A stretch of 64,000 nucleotides of DNA from Fundidesulfovibrio terrae (lineage in GTDB: Bacteria; Desulfobacterota; Desulfovibrionia; Desulfovibrionales; Desulfovibrionaceae): the NCBI RefSeq assembly GCF_022808915.1, contig NZ_JAKZFS010000002.1, positions 620,001-684,000 of the forward strand. Reading direction: 5' to 3'. The notes beneath the pieces are model-generated. The model made no database searches. It was given only the letters and a program-made list of their open reading frames with translations, and had not been told where the DNA came from. The position numbers and the translations under genes are program-made. Positions 54,563-63,389 of this stretch are shown in pieces. Every line of letters starts with the position of its first letter. Position 1 is the stretch's first letter.

Positions 54563-55084
54563 TTGACTCAAACCAAATTGGTGGTCATCGGTGAGGTGGT
54601 GAAACCTCACGGAATCCGGGGGGAGTTCAGTGTGGCGAACCACGCTGACTCCCCTCGTTTGTATGCGCCGGGCCGGCGTATAGGCATTCGTGCGCCCGGC
54701 AAGCGGGAGCGGTTCGTGGAAGTGCTTTCCTGCCGCCCGCACCAGGGGCGGCTCCTGCTGACGGTGGCGGGCGTGGCCGACCGCGACGCCGCCGACGCCC
54801 TGCGGGGCATGGAAATCGTGGTGCGCTCCGAGGACCTGCCGGAGCTCGGCGACGACGAGGTGTACCTGCACGAGATCGTGGGGTTCGGCGTCGTGCTGCT
54901 CGACGGCTCCAAGGTGGGCGTGCTGGAGGGCTTCCTGGACGTGCCCGGGCAGGACCTGTGGGTGATCCGCTCGCCTGAGGGCAAGGAGATTCTCCTGCCC
55001 GCCACCGAAGAGACCGTGCCCGAGATCGACACGGAAGCCCGGCGCATCGTCATCGACCCGCCGCCGGGGCTTCTGGACCTGTAA
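54563..55084 (+). CDS. rimM: ribosome maturation factor
   Basis: The 173-residue protein starts at TTG 54563 with GGGAGG eight bases upstream; no ATG or GTG is suitable. It has VVIGEVVKPHGIRGEFSV near residues 7-24 and the PRC-barrel part with DEVYLHEIVGFGV, plus ILLPATEETVPEIDTEARRIVIDPPPGLLDL at the C-terminus. RimM helps 30S head maturation with S19 and works alongside TrmD encoded next. Confidence 0.94.
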   Translation: MTQTKLVVIGEVVKPHGIRGEFSVANHADSPRLYAPGRRIGIRAPGKRERFVEVLSCRPHQGRLLLTVAGVADRDAADALRGMEIVVRSEDLPELGDDEVYLHEIVGFGVVLLDGSKVGVLEGFLDVPGQDLWVIRSPEGKEILLPATEETVPEIDTEARRIVIDPPPGLLDL

Positions 55085-55092
55085 CGCTCGCG

Positions 55093-56370
55093 ATGCGCTT
55101 CACCATCCTTTCCCTCTTTCCGGAATTCTTCGATTCCCCGCTGAACTGCGGCCTCATGGGCAAGGCCCGGCAGCAGGGCCTGGTGGAATTCTCCCTGGTG
55201 AACCCGCGCGATTTCGCCACCAACAAGCACAAGTCCGTGGACGACCGCCCCTACGGCGGCGGCCCGGGCATGGTCATGGCCCTGGACCCGCTGGCCAGCG
55301 CCCTGCGCGCGATCGAGACCCCCGGGCGCATCCTGCTTCTTTCCCCGCGCGGGCGCGCCCTGGACCAGTCCTTCGCCCGCGAGCTGTCCGCCGAGTCCGC
55401 CCTGACCATCCTTTGCGGGCGCTACGAGGGCATAGACGAACGCCTGCTGGACCTCTTCCCCATCGAGCTGGTCTCGGCCGGGGACTACGTGCTCTCCGGG
55501 GGCGAGTCGGCCTCGCTGTGCCTGATCGAATCCGTGGCGAGGCTCCTGCCCGGCTTCATGGGCAAGGAGGAGTCCGGCGACGAGGAGAGCTTTTCGGCGG
55601 GGTTGCTGGAGTATCCGCACTATACCCGCCCCGAGGTCTACGAGGGGCTTCCGGTGCCGGAGATCCTCCTGGGCGGCGACCACGCCAAGGTCCGCGCCTG
55701 GCGGCGTGAGCAGGCCCTGTCCCAGACGCTTGCCCGGCGTCCTGAAATTTTGGCCGAGGCCCCGCTCACGTCCTCGGATCGCCGGTTCCTGGCTTCGAAG
55801 CCGCGCACGCTCCTGGCCAGAAACCTGCACATTGCCTTGGTCCACGGGCCGGTGCTGAACAAAATGGGCCATACCGTCACTGTTTCCTTGACCAATCTCG
55901 ACCTCCACGATATAGCCCGCATTTCCCGAACGTATGGACTTGCGGGATTCACCGTGGTCACTCCCCTGGAGGACCAACAGGCGCTCGCAGCGACGCTCAC
56001 CGGCCACTGGACCATGGGAGCGGGCGCTGCCGCGAACCCCGACAGGGCCGAAGCGCTGGGGATGGTCCGGGTGACGGCGACGCTTGCCGAGGCCATCGAT
56101 CAGGTGCGGGAACATGCGGGGCAGGAGCCCCTGGTGCTGGCCACCAGCGCCAGGCCGGACGGGGCGACCACCCCGGGCCGGGTCCGCGAAGCCCTGCGGG
56201 AGCGCCCGGTGCTTCTGGTGCTGGGCACCGGATCGGGACTGGCACCCGAGGCCCTGGCCCTGACGCAGGGACAGCTGGCCCCGGTCAGGCCCTACGGCGG
56301 CTACAACCACCTTTCGGTGCGCGCCGCCTGCGCGATCCTCACGGACCGCATACTTGGAGACATTTTTTGA
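55093..56370 (+). CDS. trmD: TrmD tRNA (guanine-N1)-methyltransferase fused to a C-terminal RNA methyltransferase domain
   Basis: The 425-residue protein joins TrmD (1-235) with a second domain (about 240-425). TrmD signature: [30 protein letters not shown] and [31 protein letters not shown], a trefoil-knot SAM site. The C-terminal part, [20 protein letters not shown], then GSLAP-like knot segment and [16 protein letters not shown], resembles the SAM-dependent RNA methyltransferase family PF09936 (COG4752). The fusion would put m1G37 tRNA methylation and a second RNA methylation on one chain. The gene overlaps rplS's leader region only slightly; the block is co-transcribed. Confidence 0.93.
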   Translation: MRFTILSLFPEFFDSPLNCGLMGKARQQGLVEFSLVNPRDFATNKHKSVDDRPYGGGPGMVMALDPLASALRAIETPGRILLLSPRGRALDQSFARELSAESALTILCGRYEGIDERLLDLFPIELVSAGDYVLSGGESASLCLIESVARLLPGFMGKEESGDEESFSAGLLEYPHYTRPEVYEGLPVPEILLGGDHAKVRAWRREQALSQTLARRPEILAEAPLTSSDRRFLASKPRTLLARNLHIALVHGPVLNKMGHTVTVSLTNLDLHDIARISRTYGLAGFTVVTPLEDQQALAATLTGHWTMGAGAAANPDRAEALGMVRVTATLAEAIDQVREHAGQEPLVLATSARPDGATTPGRVREALRERPVLLVLGTGSGLAPEALALTQGQLAPVRPYGGYNHLSVRAACAILTDRILGDIF

Positions 56371-56405
56371 GCTTCCCCGTGAAGCCAGTCATAAGGAGAC
56401 AGGCC

Positions 56406-56759
56406 ATGGACATCATCCGTCAGATCGAATCCGAGCATATCCGCCTGGACATGCCCAAGTTCAAGCCCGGCGACACGGTGAAAGTGCACTTCCGCATCCT
56501 CGAAGGCGAAAAGGAACGCATCCAGGTGTTCCAGGGCGCCGTGCTGCGCCTGCGCAAGGGCACCACCGACAGCACCTTCACGGTGCGCAAGGTGTCCGAC
56601 GGCGTCGGCGTCGAGCGCATCTTCCCCATGTTCTCCCCCTTCATCGAGCGCGTCGAAGTGCTCATCGAAGGCAAGGTCCGCCGCTCGCGCCTGTACTACC
56701 TGCGCAAGCTCAAGGGCAAGGCTTCGCGCATCAAGGCCAAGAACGACTGGAACAACTAG
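56406..56759 (+). CDS. rplS: 50S ribosomal protein L19
   Basis: ATG 56406 has AAGGAG seven bases upstream. The 117-residue protein has [31 protein letters not shown] and [17 protein letters not shown], the L19 pattern. It lies at the subunit interface. A strong terminator follows at 56846. Confidence 0.97.
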   Translation: MDIIRQIESEHIRLDMPKFKPGDTVKVHFRILEGEKERIQVFQGAVLRLRKGTTDSTFTVRKVSDGVGVERIFPMFSPFIERVEVLIEGKVRRSRLYYLRKLKGKASRIKAKNDWNN

Positions 56760-56845
56760 TTCCCCGGTCCGAAGTATTTTTCGGGAGATCGGGCGGAACC
56801 TGAGGCCGAAAGGCCAACGGCCTCCCGGCCCGGGAAAAGATCTAC

Positions 56846-56887
56846 AGAGCGAGCCCCCTACACGGGGGCTTGCTCTGTTTTGTTTTT
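56846..56887 (+). terminator. intrinsic terminator after rplS
   Basis: AGAGCGAGCCCCC and GGGGGCTTGCTCT pair over 13 positions (one G-T) with a TACAC loop, followed by GTTTTGTTTTT. Confidence 0.92.
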
Positions 56888-57285
56888 CGCGGCCGTGGCA
56901 GCCTGCCGGGGGCGCCGTTCAGGCCGAGGCGCACTCTCCTGCCCAAGCCTCGTCGGCTCCCTGCGGCGCGCGCCGCCCCTCGCCGGCGCACTTGCGTTTC
57001 GTCCATTCGATCACCTTCCCCCTCGCCAATCACTGCAATCACATGCGGCCGGCGGCAACATACCCGCATCGCGTCTCTGAAAGCCGGGTTTGGAGGTTAA
57101 TTTTCCAGGATTGTAAAAAATCCCGACGCTGAATGGTTTAGATTTTACAATTCAGATCGCATCCACTGTCGGGGGGTATCGGTTCGCTGTTTGAAATGTC
57201 AGGCGGATGTTGTTTATTGTGAGTCGCATAGAGGTGTTACAGTTATAATATAATTTCCTCGCCGCGCATGGTGAAAGCCGATTTC
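56888..57285. other. regulatory region upstream of the PEP-CTERM gene
   Basis: No gene seen; short open frames here lack coding character. From 57100 the DNA turns AT-rich and has inverted elements: ATTGTAAAAAATC (near 57113) against GATTTTACAAT (near 57141), and TCCCGAC (near 57121) against GTCGGGG (near 57169). Lying 120-180 bases before a sigma-54 promoter, these are plausible activator sites. Confidence 0.5.
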
Positions 57286-57300
57286 TGGCAAGGATATTGC
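57286..57300 (+). promoter_or_regulatory. sigma-54 promoter of the PEP-CTERM gene
   Basis: TGGCAAGGATATTGC, with GG to GC spacing of 10, matches TGGCACG-N4-TTGC at all but one consensus base. A transcription start near 57312 would leave room for AAAGGAGG (57319-57326) and GTG 57334. Confidence 0.75.
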
Positions 57301-57333
57301 TTCTTTGGCGCGATTCCCAAAGGAGGCAGCGCC

Positions 57334-58221
57334 GTGCGTATCCCGAAATATGTGATGATGTCCCTGATGGTTGTACTGTTCGTGGCCCAGCAATCCGTGG
57401 CGGCCCCAGTCGTGTTGCCAGATCCGACCGTGTACGCCCATCGCTATGACGATTTCTATTCGTATTCGGCGAAACTGCTGACCGCATGGGGCTTCACGGG
57501 CTTCGACGGCCCTGCCGGGGTCGGCGGGCTGGATTTGGTCATCGGCACGCATGCCGGGGGAGCCAACAACAACCCGGTGTCGGGAGGCTTCAAATTCCCG
57601 GACCCCATGACGACGCCGTCTGGCAACGGCGCCGGCAGCAGCACCTTCAGCGGCACCTGGGGACTGAGCGGGACATTCGCGCCGGTCATGGTGGACGATC
57701 TCGTCAGCTACCTGCACACGGCTTTCGGCTCCAATGTGAACACTCCCGTCTTCGATTTCGACATGTCGCAAAGCCAGGATAAGCCGAACCTGTACGTCAA
57801 CGGCGTGGTCAAGCTGCTCGACGCCTCCAACAACGTCGTGGCCTACTGGTCGTTCGACAACGTCGCCGACCATGTCTTCGACCCGGCCTCGTACGTTCTT
57901 TCTCCGGCTACAATTACGGCTACGAATCCCGCGGCGCCTTTCAACACGGTTACCGTGGACAACAACAAGGGATCGGGGAAAAACGACTTCATCGTATACG
58001 CCCCAGGCATGGACCTGAGCCTCTACACCGGCAAGGGGTTGCGATTCTCGGCCTTCTTCGAGATGAATTCGCTCACCGGTGGTGGCGAGGACCTGTTCCT
58101 CACCGGTTCCTTCCAGCCGAAACCCCCTGTGACCACCCCGGAACCCGGCACCATGCTCCTTATGGGCATGGGCGCTGTGGGGGCCGCCTTCATGCGCAAG
58201 CGCGCCAAGCGGTCAAGCTAG
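57334..58221 (+). CDS. PEP-CTERM sorting-signal surface protein
   Basis: GTG 57334 has AAAGGAGG seven bases upstream; a longer frame from 57268 would start before the promoter. The 295-residue protein has a signal peptide (MMSLMVVLFVAQQSVA, cut near residue 24) and ends TPEPGTMLLMGMGAVGAAF followed by MRKRAKRSS: Pro-Glu-Pro, a membrane span and an Arg-rich tail, the exosortase-recognised signal. The mature part is Asn/Gly/Thr-rich and beta-like. Such proteins are cut and anchored by exosortase during exopolysaccharide biofilm formation. No exosortase is in the window. Confidence 0.88.
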   Translation: MRIPKYVMMSLMVVLFVAQQSVAAPVVLPDPTVYAHRYDDFYSYSAKLLTAWGFTGFDGPAGVGGLDLVIGTHAGGANNNPVSGGFKFPDPMTTPSGNGAGSSTFSGTWGLSGTFAPVMVDDLVSYLHTAFGSNVNTPVFDFDMSQSQDKPNLYVNGVVKLLDASNNVVAYWSFDNVADHVFDPASYVLSPATITATNPAAPFNTVTVDNNKGSGKNDFIVYAPGMDLSLYTGKGLRFSAFFEMNSLTGGGEDLFLTGSFQPKPPVTTPEPGTMLLMGMGAVGAAFMRKRAKRSS

Positions 58222-58242
58222 TTCTGTCCCACACGCTTCGAA

Positions 58243-58271
58243 GGCCTCGCTGGCGGTATGCCGGCGAGGCC
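58243..58271 (+). terminator. hairpin after the PEP-CTERM gene
   Basis: GGCCTCGCTGGC and GCCGGCGAGGCC form a 12-bp stem (one wobble) with a five-base loop, followed by TATTTCGTT, 21 bases after the stop codon. Confidence 0.75.
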
Positions 58272-58628
58272 TATTTCGTTCGCCGCGCCAAAAGCACGAA
58301 CCGCCCCCCTCGTTTTACGGGCAACGGGTACAGCGTTCCGAGGTGCGCCCTGCGTCTTGTCCGCTCGAACGAAATCCCACAAGCACCCGCGCCGCCGCCG
58401 GTTTTCCGGCGGAAGAAAACGTTTGATTCATTCAAACCGGTCCATTACGATTTTAAGAATTGAGCAGGGAACGCGGGTTCCCGTTCGAATTTTCCAGCCT
58501 CCCCGGCCTCCGTCTTTCATGGCGGGCCGGGGAGATGCCTTTCGGCGGGAAGCCATTCCCTCATTTTCTTCAAAGGAGCGCCGCGTGACCGCCAACGCTT
58601 ACACCCCGCCCGTCAAAGGCCAGGACTG
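58272..58628. other. intergenic region upstream of rnhB with two hairpins
   Basis: No gene supported. GGGAAC-GCGG-GTTCCC (58467-58482) and a perfect 10-bp stem CTCCCCGGCC (58499-58508)/GGCCGGGGAG (58525-58534) with a 16-base loop lie in the probable rnhB leader. AT-rich TTACGATTTTAAGAATTGAG (58444-58463) may hold the promoter. Confidence 0.4.
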
Positions 58629-59240
58629 ATGCTCGCCGGAGTGGACGAGGCCGGACGCGGCTGCCTGGCCGGTCCCGTGGTGGCCGGAGCGGTGATCCTG
58701 CCGAACTTCTACGACCTGCCGGGGCTTAACGACTCCAAGAAGCTCACGGCCGACAGGCGCGCCGTGCTGGAACCGGCCATCAAGGCCCAGGCCGTAGCCT
58801 GGGGGCTGGGCGTCGTCTGGCCCGCCGAGATCGACCGCATCAACATCCTGCAGTCCACGTTCAAGGCCATGGCCCGCGCCGTGGCCGCCCTGAAGACCCG
58901 TCCCACGGGCCTTTCGGTGGACGGCAACAAGATCATTCCCGCCCGTTACCTCGGCTCGCATTCCGTGACCCAGAAGGCCGTTGTGGACGGCGACAGCCTG
59001 ATCCCGGCCATTTCCGCCGCCTCCATCCTGGCCAAGACTTTCCGCGACCGGCTCATGGAGCACCTGGACCGGCGCTATCCCGGCTACGGCCTGGCCCTGC
59101 ACAAGGGCTACGGCACTGCGGTCCACATGGAGGCCATCGTGAAGCTTGGACCGTGCCGCCAGCACCGGCTGACCTTTCGCGGCGTGCTTCCCGAAAAGCC
59201 CTCCGCGCGGCAGGAGCAGGCATGCCTGCCGGGACTGTGA
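58629..59240 (+). CDS. rnhB: ribonuclease HII
   Basis: The 203-residue enzyme has [20 protein letters not shown] (catalytic Asp6-Glu7), [43 protein letters not shown] and [15 protein letters not shown]-like motifs with the remaining acidic residues. It removes ribonucleotides from DNA. AGGA is four bases before ATG. Normally next to rplS in this gene order; here a PEP-CTERM gene has been inserted between. Confidence 0.95.
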   Translation: MLAGVDEAGRGCLAGPVVAGAVILPNFYDLPGLNDSKKLTADRRAVLEPAIKAQAVAWGLGVVWPAEIDRINILQSTFKAMARAVAALKTRPTGLSVDGNKIIPARYLGSHSVTQKAVVDGDSLIPAISAASILAKTFRDRLMEHLDRRYPGYGLALHKGYGTAVHMEAIVKLGPCRQHRLTFRGVLPEKPSARQEQACLPGL

Positions 59241-59310
59241 TTGCGTCCCGGGCCGCGCGGAAACGGGTCCGGCCACGCGGCGGACAGGACGGCGCGCCCG
59301 GGGGGCGGGA

Positions 59311-59715
59311 GTGACCGCCGGGCATCTGATCCTGGGCCGTGACGGCGAGGAGGCGGCCGCGCGCCTGCTTGGATCGCTTGGCCTTCGCATCCTGGAGCGC
59401 AATTTCCGCTGCCGCCAGGGCGAGGTGGACCTGATCTGCCGCCAGGGCGACACGCTGGTGTTCGTGGAGGTGAAGACGCGAGCCGAGGGGAGCCTGGCTT
59501 CCGGCACCGACGCCGTGGACCGGCGCAAGCGCTCGCGCATCGTCAAGGCCGCGTCGCAGTACCTGTCCGCCAAGGAACTCTGGAGCACGTCCTGCCGTTT
59601 CGACGTGGTCAGCGTGGTCAGGCGGGACGGACGGCTTCACGCCGAGCATCTGCCCGACGCGTTCCAGGCCGAGTCCGACGCCGGACGCGGGGGGAAGGGC
59701 TGGCAGCCCTGGTAG
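59311..59715 (+). CDS. yraN: YraN (UPF0102) nuclease-like protein
   Basis: The 134-residue protein starts at GTG 59311 and has GRDGEEAAARLLGSLGLRILERNFRC, GEVDLICRQGDTLVFVEVKTR (the PD-(D/E)XK-type nuclease motif D-x-x-E-V-K) and the YraN length. Usually encoded beside rnhB. Biological role unknown. Confidence 0.92.
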   Translation: MTAGHLILGRDGEEAAARLLGSLGLRILERNFRCRQGEVDLICRQGDTLVFVEVKTRAEGSLASGTDAVDRRKRSRIVKAASQYLSAKELWSTSCRFDVVSVVRRDGRLHAEHLPDAFQAESDAGRGGKGWQPW

Positions 59716-59766
59716 CTCGGCGGGTTCGAAATGCCCGGAGGCTCGTGGAGATCCCCCGGGAGCAGG

Positions 59767-60027
59767 CTATCTGAGGAGCCCGAATCCGGGTGTTCCCGTC
59801 GCGCTCGGAGTGGCGCGCAGGTCGTCGGGGTTGCCCTCCACCACGGGATACCACTGGTCGTTGTCCACCAGCCTGACGTTGCCGGTCCACCGGTCCAGCC
59901 GGTACGCCAGGGCGTAGCCGTCCTGGCTGGCCACCGTGTGGAGTTCGAACCGGAACAGCCAGGACACCCAGGCCAGGATGATGACCAGCACGAAAACGGC
60001 GCCAGACGGGACGCGGCCCATGTTCAT
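59767..60027 (-). CDS. small single-pass membrane hypothetical protein
   Basis: The 86-residue protein has one membrane span (GAVFVLVIILAWVSWLF, about 9-25) and a soluble tail: YALAYRLDRWTGNVRLVDNDQWYPV resembles the short W/Y-rich R-L-D-R-x-T-G-x-V motif found in small proteins attached to translation-block genes. No known family name. Opposite strand to its neighbours. Confidence 0.62.
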   Translation of the reverse strand: MNMGRVPSGAVFVLVIILAWVSWLFRFELHTVASQDGYALAYRLDRWTGNVRLVDNDQWYPVVEGNPDDLRATPSATGTPGFGLLR

Positions 60028-60113
60028 CGGGATTACTCGCTCGCGTATGGGCGGAGATTGGGGAGGGCCTGCGGAAAGCGGCGTACTCGCAAATCGCCGC
60101 GTTGCATTCTTTT

Positions 60114-60329
60114 CTAGATCACAACGTTGCCGATGATCCGCCCCTTTTCAATCTCGCCGTAGACGCCTGTCCAGGCGTTCACGGACACGGGCGGGCCGGT
60201 CATGGGGCGGCTCTCGTAGCTCTGCATGGCCGCGGTCTGCGGATTGAAGGTCATGAGGCTCCTGGAGAGAGCCACGGAGATGGGACCGTTCGTCCCGACG
60301 TCATACGCTGGATCAGCCATATTTTTCAT
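60114..60329 (-). CDS. small hypothetical protein
   Basis: The 71-residue frame reads MADPAYDVGTNGPISVALS from its second Met, then SYESRPMTGPPVSVNAWTGVYGEIEKGRIIGNVVI. Composition is plausible for a short soluble protein, but no ribosome site or family supports it. ATG 60320 may be the real start. Confidence 0.42.
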   Translation of the reverse strand: MKNMADPAYDVGTNGPISVALSRSLMTFNPQTAAMQSYESRPMTGPPVSVNAWTGVYGEIEKGRIIGNVVI

Positions 60330-60399
60330 CTAGTCCCGGTGTCCAGCCCTGTCAATGGCCGCTCTTGCTTTCATCCTTCCTCCATGGAATAGGGTATCT

Positions 60400-61248
60400 A
60401 TGAGTGACGCCAGGGGAACTTTGTGGGTGGTGGCCACCCCCTTGGGCAACGCCCAGGACCTCGCGCCGCGCTCGCGCGACATCCTGGCGCGCGCGGCCCT
60501 GGTGCTGTGCGAGGACACCCGCCGCACCGCCCGCCTGTTCGCGCAGCAGGGGATCGCCCCGGGGCGCTTCCTGTCCATGCACGACCACAACGAGGAGGGG
60601 CGCGTGCCCCAGGTGTTGGGGCTTCTGGCCGGTGGGGCCGAGATCGCCCTGGTTTCGGACGCGGGCACGCCCGTGCTCTCCGATCCCGGCTATCTGCTGG
60701 TGCGCGCCTGCCGCGAGGCGGGCCACGCCGTGCGCCCTGCGCCCGGCCCGTCGGCGGTGATGGCCGCGCTGTGCGCCTCGGGGCTGGCTCCGCAGCCCTT
60801 CGTCTTTCTCGGGTTTCTGCCCCGCAAGTCCGGCGACATCCGCCAGGCGCTCGCGCGCTTCGCCCAGGCGGGGTGCACCCTGGTCTTTTTCGAACGCAAG
60901 GACCGGCTGGGTAAATCCCTGGCCGTGGCCCTGGAGGTTCTGGGCGAGCGCGAGTGCGTCATCGCCCGTGAGCTGACCAAGACCCACGAGGAGTTCCTGC
61001 CCGGACGCCTGTCCGATTTCGCGGGCAAGGAGCTGGAGCTCCTGGGCGAGATCACGGTGGTGGTGGGCCCGGCGCTGGAGGCGGCTGTTTCCGGCGAAGG
61101 CGACGTCCGGTCGGTGCTTGCGGCCGAGATGGCCGCCGGCGGCAAGCCCAAGGACGTGGCCCGGCGCGCCGCCGCCCGGCTGCGGGGCGTCACGGTCAAG
61201 GAACTCTACGAGCTGATCCTGGAAGGGCAGGGGAGGGCGCATGGCTGA
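60400..61248 (+). CDS. rsmI: 16S rRNA (cytidine-2'-O)-methyltransferase
   Basis: From ATG 60400 the 282-residue protein has LWVVATPLGNAQDLAPRSRD, CEDTRRTARLF, SDAGTPVLSDPGYLLVRAC and FLGFLPRKSGD, the RsmI pattern in the SAM-dependent tetrapyrrole-methylase fold. It methylates C1402 of 16S rRNA. Its 3' end overlaps the kinase gene by eight bases. Confidence 0.95.
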   Translation: MSDARGTLWVVATPLGNAQDLAPRSRDILARAALVLCEDTRRTARLFAQQGIAPGRFLSMHDHNEEGRVPQVLGLLAGGAEIALVSDAGTPVLSDPGYLLVRACREAGHAVRPAPGPSAVMAALCASGLAPQPFVFLGFLPRKSGDIRQALARFAQAGCTLVFFERKDRLGKSLAVALEVLGERECVIARELTKTHEEFLPGRLSDFAGKELELLGEITVVVGPALEAAVSGEGDVRSVLAAEMAAGGKPKDVARRAAARLRGVTVKELYELILEGQGRAHG

Positions 61249-62740
61249 CCGCTTGCCCGAGGGATATTGCCTCTGGGAAATGGAGGACACCGCCTTCCAG
61301 GTGGGTATCATGGGCACCGGGCCGGGGTTCCTCTCCATCCTGGACATCATCGCGAGCCCCGCCATCGGCGAGTTCCTGCCCCCCATGACCCTGGTGGCGG
61401 TGAGCGAACCGGGACCCGAACGGGATAAGCTGAGGGACCCACGTGTTTTGGACGTCCCCCAATACGAGACCTACCAGCAGATGCTGGCCGCCCATCCCGA
61501 CATCAACCTGCTCATCGAACTGACGGGCAAGCGTTACAAGACCAAGGCCATCGTCGCCTCGCTGCCGGACGCGGTCATCTTCATCGACCACACCGCCTCG
61601 TTCTTCCTGTGCGCGCTGAACAAATTCGCGGCCATCAACGCCCGCTGCCAGGTGAACCTGGACAACCAGCGGGTGCTCCTGCAGGCCATCATCGACGAGG
61701 TGCCCGAGGACATCGTCCTTCTGGACAAGGCCGGACGCGTGGCGGACTGCAACCGCAACGTGGTCCTGCGCCGGGGGCTGGCCAAGGATGAGATCATAGG
61801 CCGCCCCTGCTGGGACGTTCAGGCCATCCGCGACGACATGCCCTTCTGCCATCCCGAGACCAAGGACTGCCCTTTCTACACGGCCCTTCGCACCGGGCGA
61901 AAGGCCGAGTCCCTGGAGACCCGGGTCAGCAAGGAGGGGCGGCTCCTGTATTTCCGCGAATACGCCTACCCCATCTTCGACACCACCCGGAGCCTGAGCC
62001 ACGTCATGGTGATGCGCCGCGACATCACCTCGCGCACCGAGTCCGAGAAGCGCGCCCAGCAGACCGAGAAGATCGGCGTGGTGGAACGGCTCTCCGCCTA
62101 CATGGCCCACGAAATACGAAATCCGCTCTTCGCCATCGGCGGGTTCACAAACTCGCTGCTCAAGTCGCCCAACCTCACCGAGCGGGAGCGCGAGAAGGTG
62201 CGCATCATCCTGGAGGAAACCGCGCGCCTGGACAAGGTGCTCAAGGAGATGCTCGGGTTCGCCCGGCCCGGGGAGGAGACTCCGGGGCAGGTGGACGCGC
62301 TCAAGGTGGCGCGCGATGTGGTGGGAGTGATCGAGTCCGGGTTTTTGCCCAAGGGAGTGAACCTCGCGTTCGAGGCCGGGCGGGAGATACCCCGGGTGAT
62401 CGCCCACGAGGACACGCTCAGCCGCGCGGTGATGCATCTGGTCACCAACGCCGTGGAGGCCATGGACAGCGCGGGCCTGGTGGAAGTAAGCGTCAGGATG
62501 GCCGGTCCCATGGTGGCCATAGGCGTGCGCGACACGGGCAAAGGCATGCCGGGCGAACTGCTGGAGCGGGTCTTCAGCCCGTTTTTTTCCACCAAGGGCA
62601 GGGGATACGGTTTCGGCCTGGCGCTCATACGCCGGTCCGTGGAGGATTGGGGCGGCCAGGTGGAGATCGCCAGCCGGGTGGGGCAGGGCACGCAGGTGAC
62701 GCTGCTGTTGGCCCCGGCCCTGGCCGTGGCTGGGGAATGA
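61241..62740 (+). CDS. histidine kinase with N-terminal Rossmann-like domain and PAS
   Basis: The 499-residue soluble protein starts with a Rossmann-type loop VGIMGTGPGF (21-30) and a dehydrogenase-like segment with LLIELTGKRYKTK, then a PAS domain (about 143-275; IDEVPEDIVLLDKAGRVADCN) with CHPETKDCPF, an HisKA helix with His290 in YMAHEIRNPLFAIGG, and an intact ATPase domain (NAVEAM, DTGKGM, GFGLALI). No membrane span, so a cytoplasmic sensor, possibly of a nucleotide cofactor or its redox state. Overlaps rsmI by eight bases and is followed by an Hpt protein 40 bases downstream. Confidence 0.88.
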   Translation: MADRLPEGYCLWEMEDTAFQVGIMGTGPGFLSILDIIASPAIGEFLPPMTLVAVSEPGPERDKLRDPRVLDVPQYETYQQMLAAHPDINLLIELTGKRYKTKAIVASLPDAVIFIDHTASFFLCALNKFAAINARCQVNLDNQRVLLQAIIDEVPEDIVLLDKAGRVADCNRNVVLRRGLAKDEIIGRPCWDVQAIRDDMPFCHPETKDCPFYTALRTGRKAESLETRVSKEGRLLYFREYAYPIFDTTRSLSHVMVMRRDITSRTESEKRAQQTEKIGVVERLSAYMAHEIRNPLFAIGGFTNSLLKSPNLTEREREKVRIILEETARLDKVLKEMLGFARPGEETPGQVDALKVARDVVGVIESGFLPKGVNLAFEAGREIPRVIAHEDTLSRAVMHLVTNAVEAMDSAGLVEVSVRMAGPMVAIGVRDTGKGMPGELLERVFSPFFSTKGRGYGFGLALIRRSVEDWGGQVEIASRVGQGTQVTLLLAPALAVAGE

Positions 62741-62780
62741 CGGATACGTTCATGGAAGCCATCTAGCGAAGGCGGGTACG

Positions 62781-63128
62781 ATGGAACCGGTTTTGATCGA
62801 TATGGACAAGCTATTCGGGCGGATGGAAGACGACAGGGAGCTGATCCGCGAGGTCTTCGAGGTTTTCATCGAGGAGGTCCCCGGGCGTCGGGTGAAGTTC
62901 GCCAAGGCCCTGGCCGAGGGCGACCACACGGCCATGGTCATGTACGCGCACTCGCTCAAGGGGGCCAGCGGCACGCTCATGGCCGAAGCCCTGCGGGAAG
63001 CCTGTTTCGAGCTGGAACGCGCCGCCCGGGCGGGCGACGCGGCCGGGATCGCGGCCTACACCCCCGTGGTGCTCGATCTTCTGGACAAGACGGCGGCCCG
63101 GATGGCGGAGTTGAAGCCGACGCTCTGA
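62781..63128 (+). CDS. histidine phosphotransfer (Hpt) domain protein
   Basis: The 115-residue protein has the Hpt four-helix pattern with His57 in MYAHSLKGASGTLMA and a preceding FIEEVPGRRVKFAKAL helix. It would relay phosphate between a kinase/receiver and a final regulator. The adjacent kinase is a natural partner, though no response regulator is next to them. Confidence 0.9.
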   Translation: MEPVLIDMDKLFGRMEDDRELIREVFEVFIEEVPGRRVKFAKALAEGDHTAMVMYAHSLKGASGTLMAEALREACFELERAARAGDAAGIAAYTPVVLDLLDKTAARMAELKPTL

Positions 63129-63389
63129 TCTCGTCCGATTTCCACAAAATCCGTCAAGGGAAATTATCGTAACCGCTTCGTGCGCAATTTTCGTAACCGG
63201 CTCGTTTCCAGCTACGTCCCATCCCCGCCTGGCGCGCCTTCCCAGGCGTCCAGCCAACTGGCACATGGATTGCTTTCCGCTTCTCGCGCATGAACGTGCG
63301 CCAACCCCGGCCAAGCAGGCAGCGACCTGCGCCGGGAGGCGAAATCCGCGAGAAACCGGCCCCGCGCGGCCGGAAAGGGTGAGGATACC
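63129..63389. other. intergenic region with a direct repeat
   Basis: Contains AATTATCGTAACCGCTTCGT (63162-63181) and AATTTTCGTAACCGGCTCGT (63186-63205), 17 of 20 bases identical with a 24-base period. It may be a paired regulator site for the glycoside-hydrolase-like gene or a transcript end. Nothing else recognised. Confidence 0.5.

Noticed and set aside
56870-57100. Short frames in the rplS downstream gap
   Set aside because: Arg/Pro-rich, begin inside the terminator, no ribosome site.
57268-57333. Longer N-terminus for the PEP-CTERM protein
   Set aside because: It would begin upstream of the sigma-54 promoter and lacks a ribosome site; GTG 57334 has AAAGGAGG and a proper signal peptide.
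58258-58629. 123-residue frame upstream of rnhB
   Set aside because: Starts in the PEP-CTERM terminator and has basic low-complexity composition; no family likeness.
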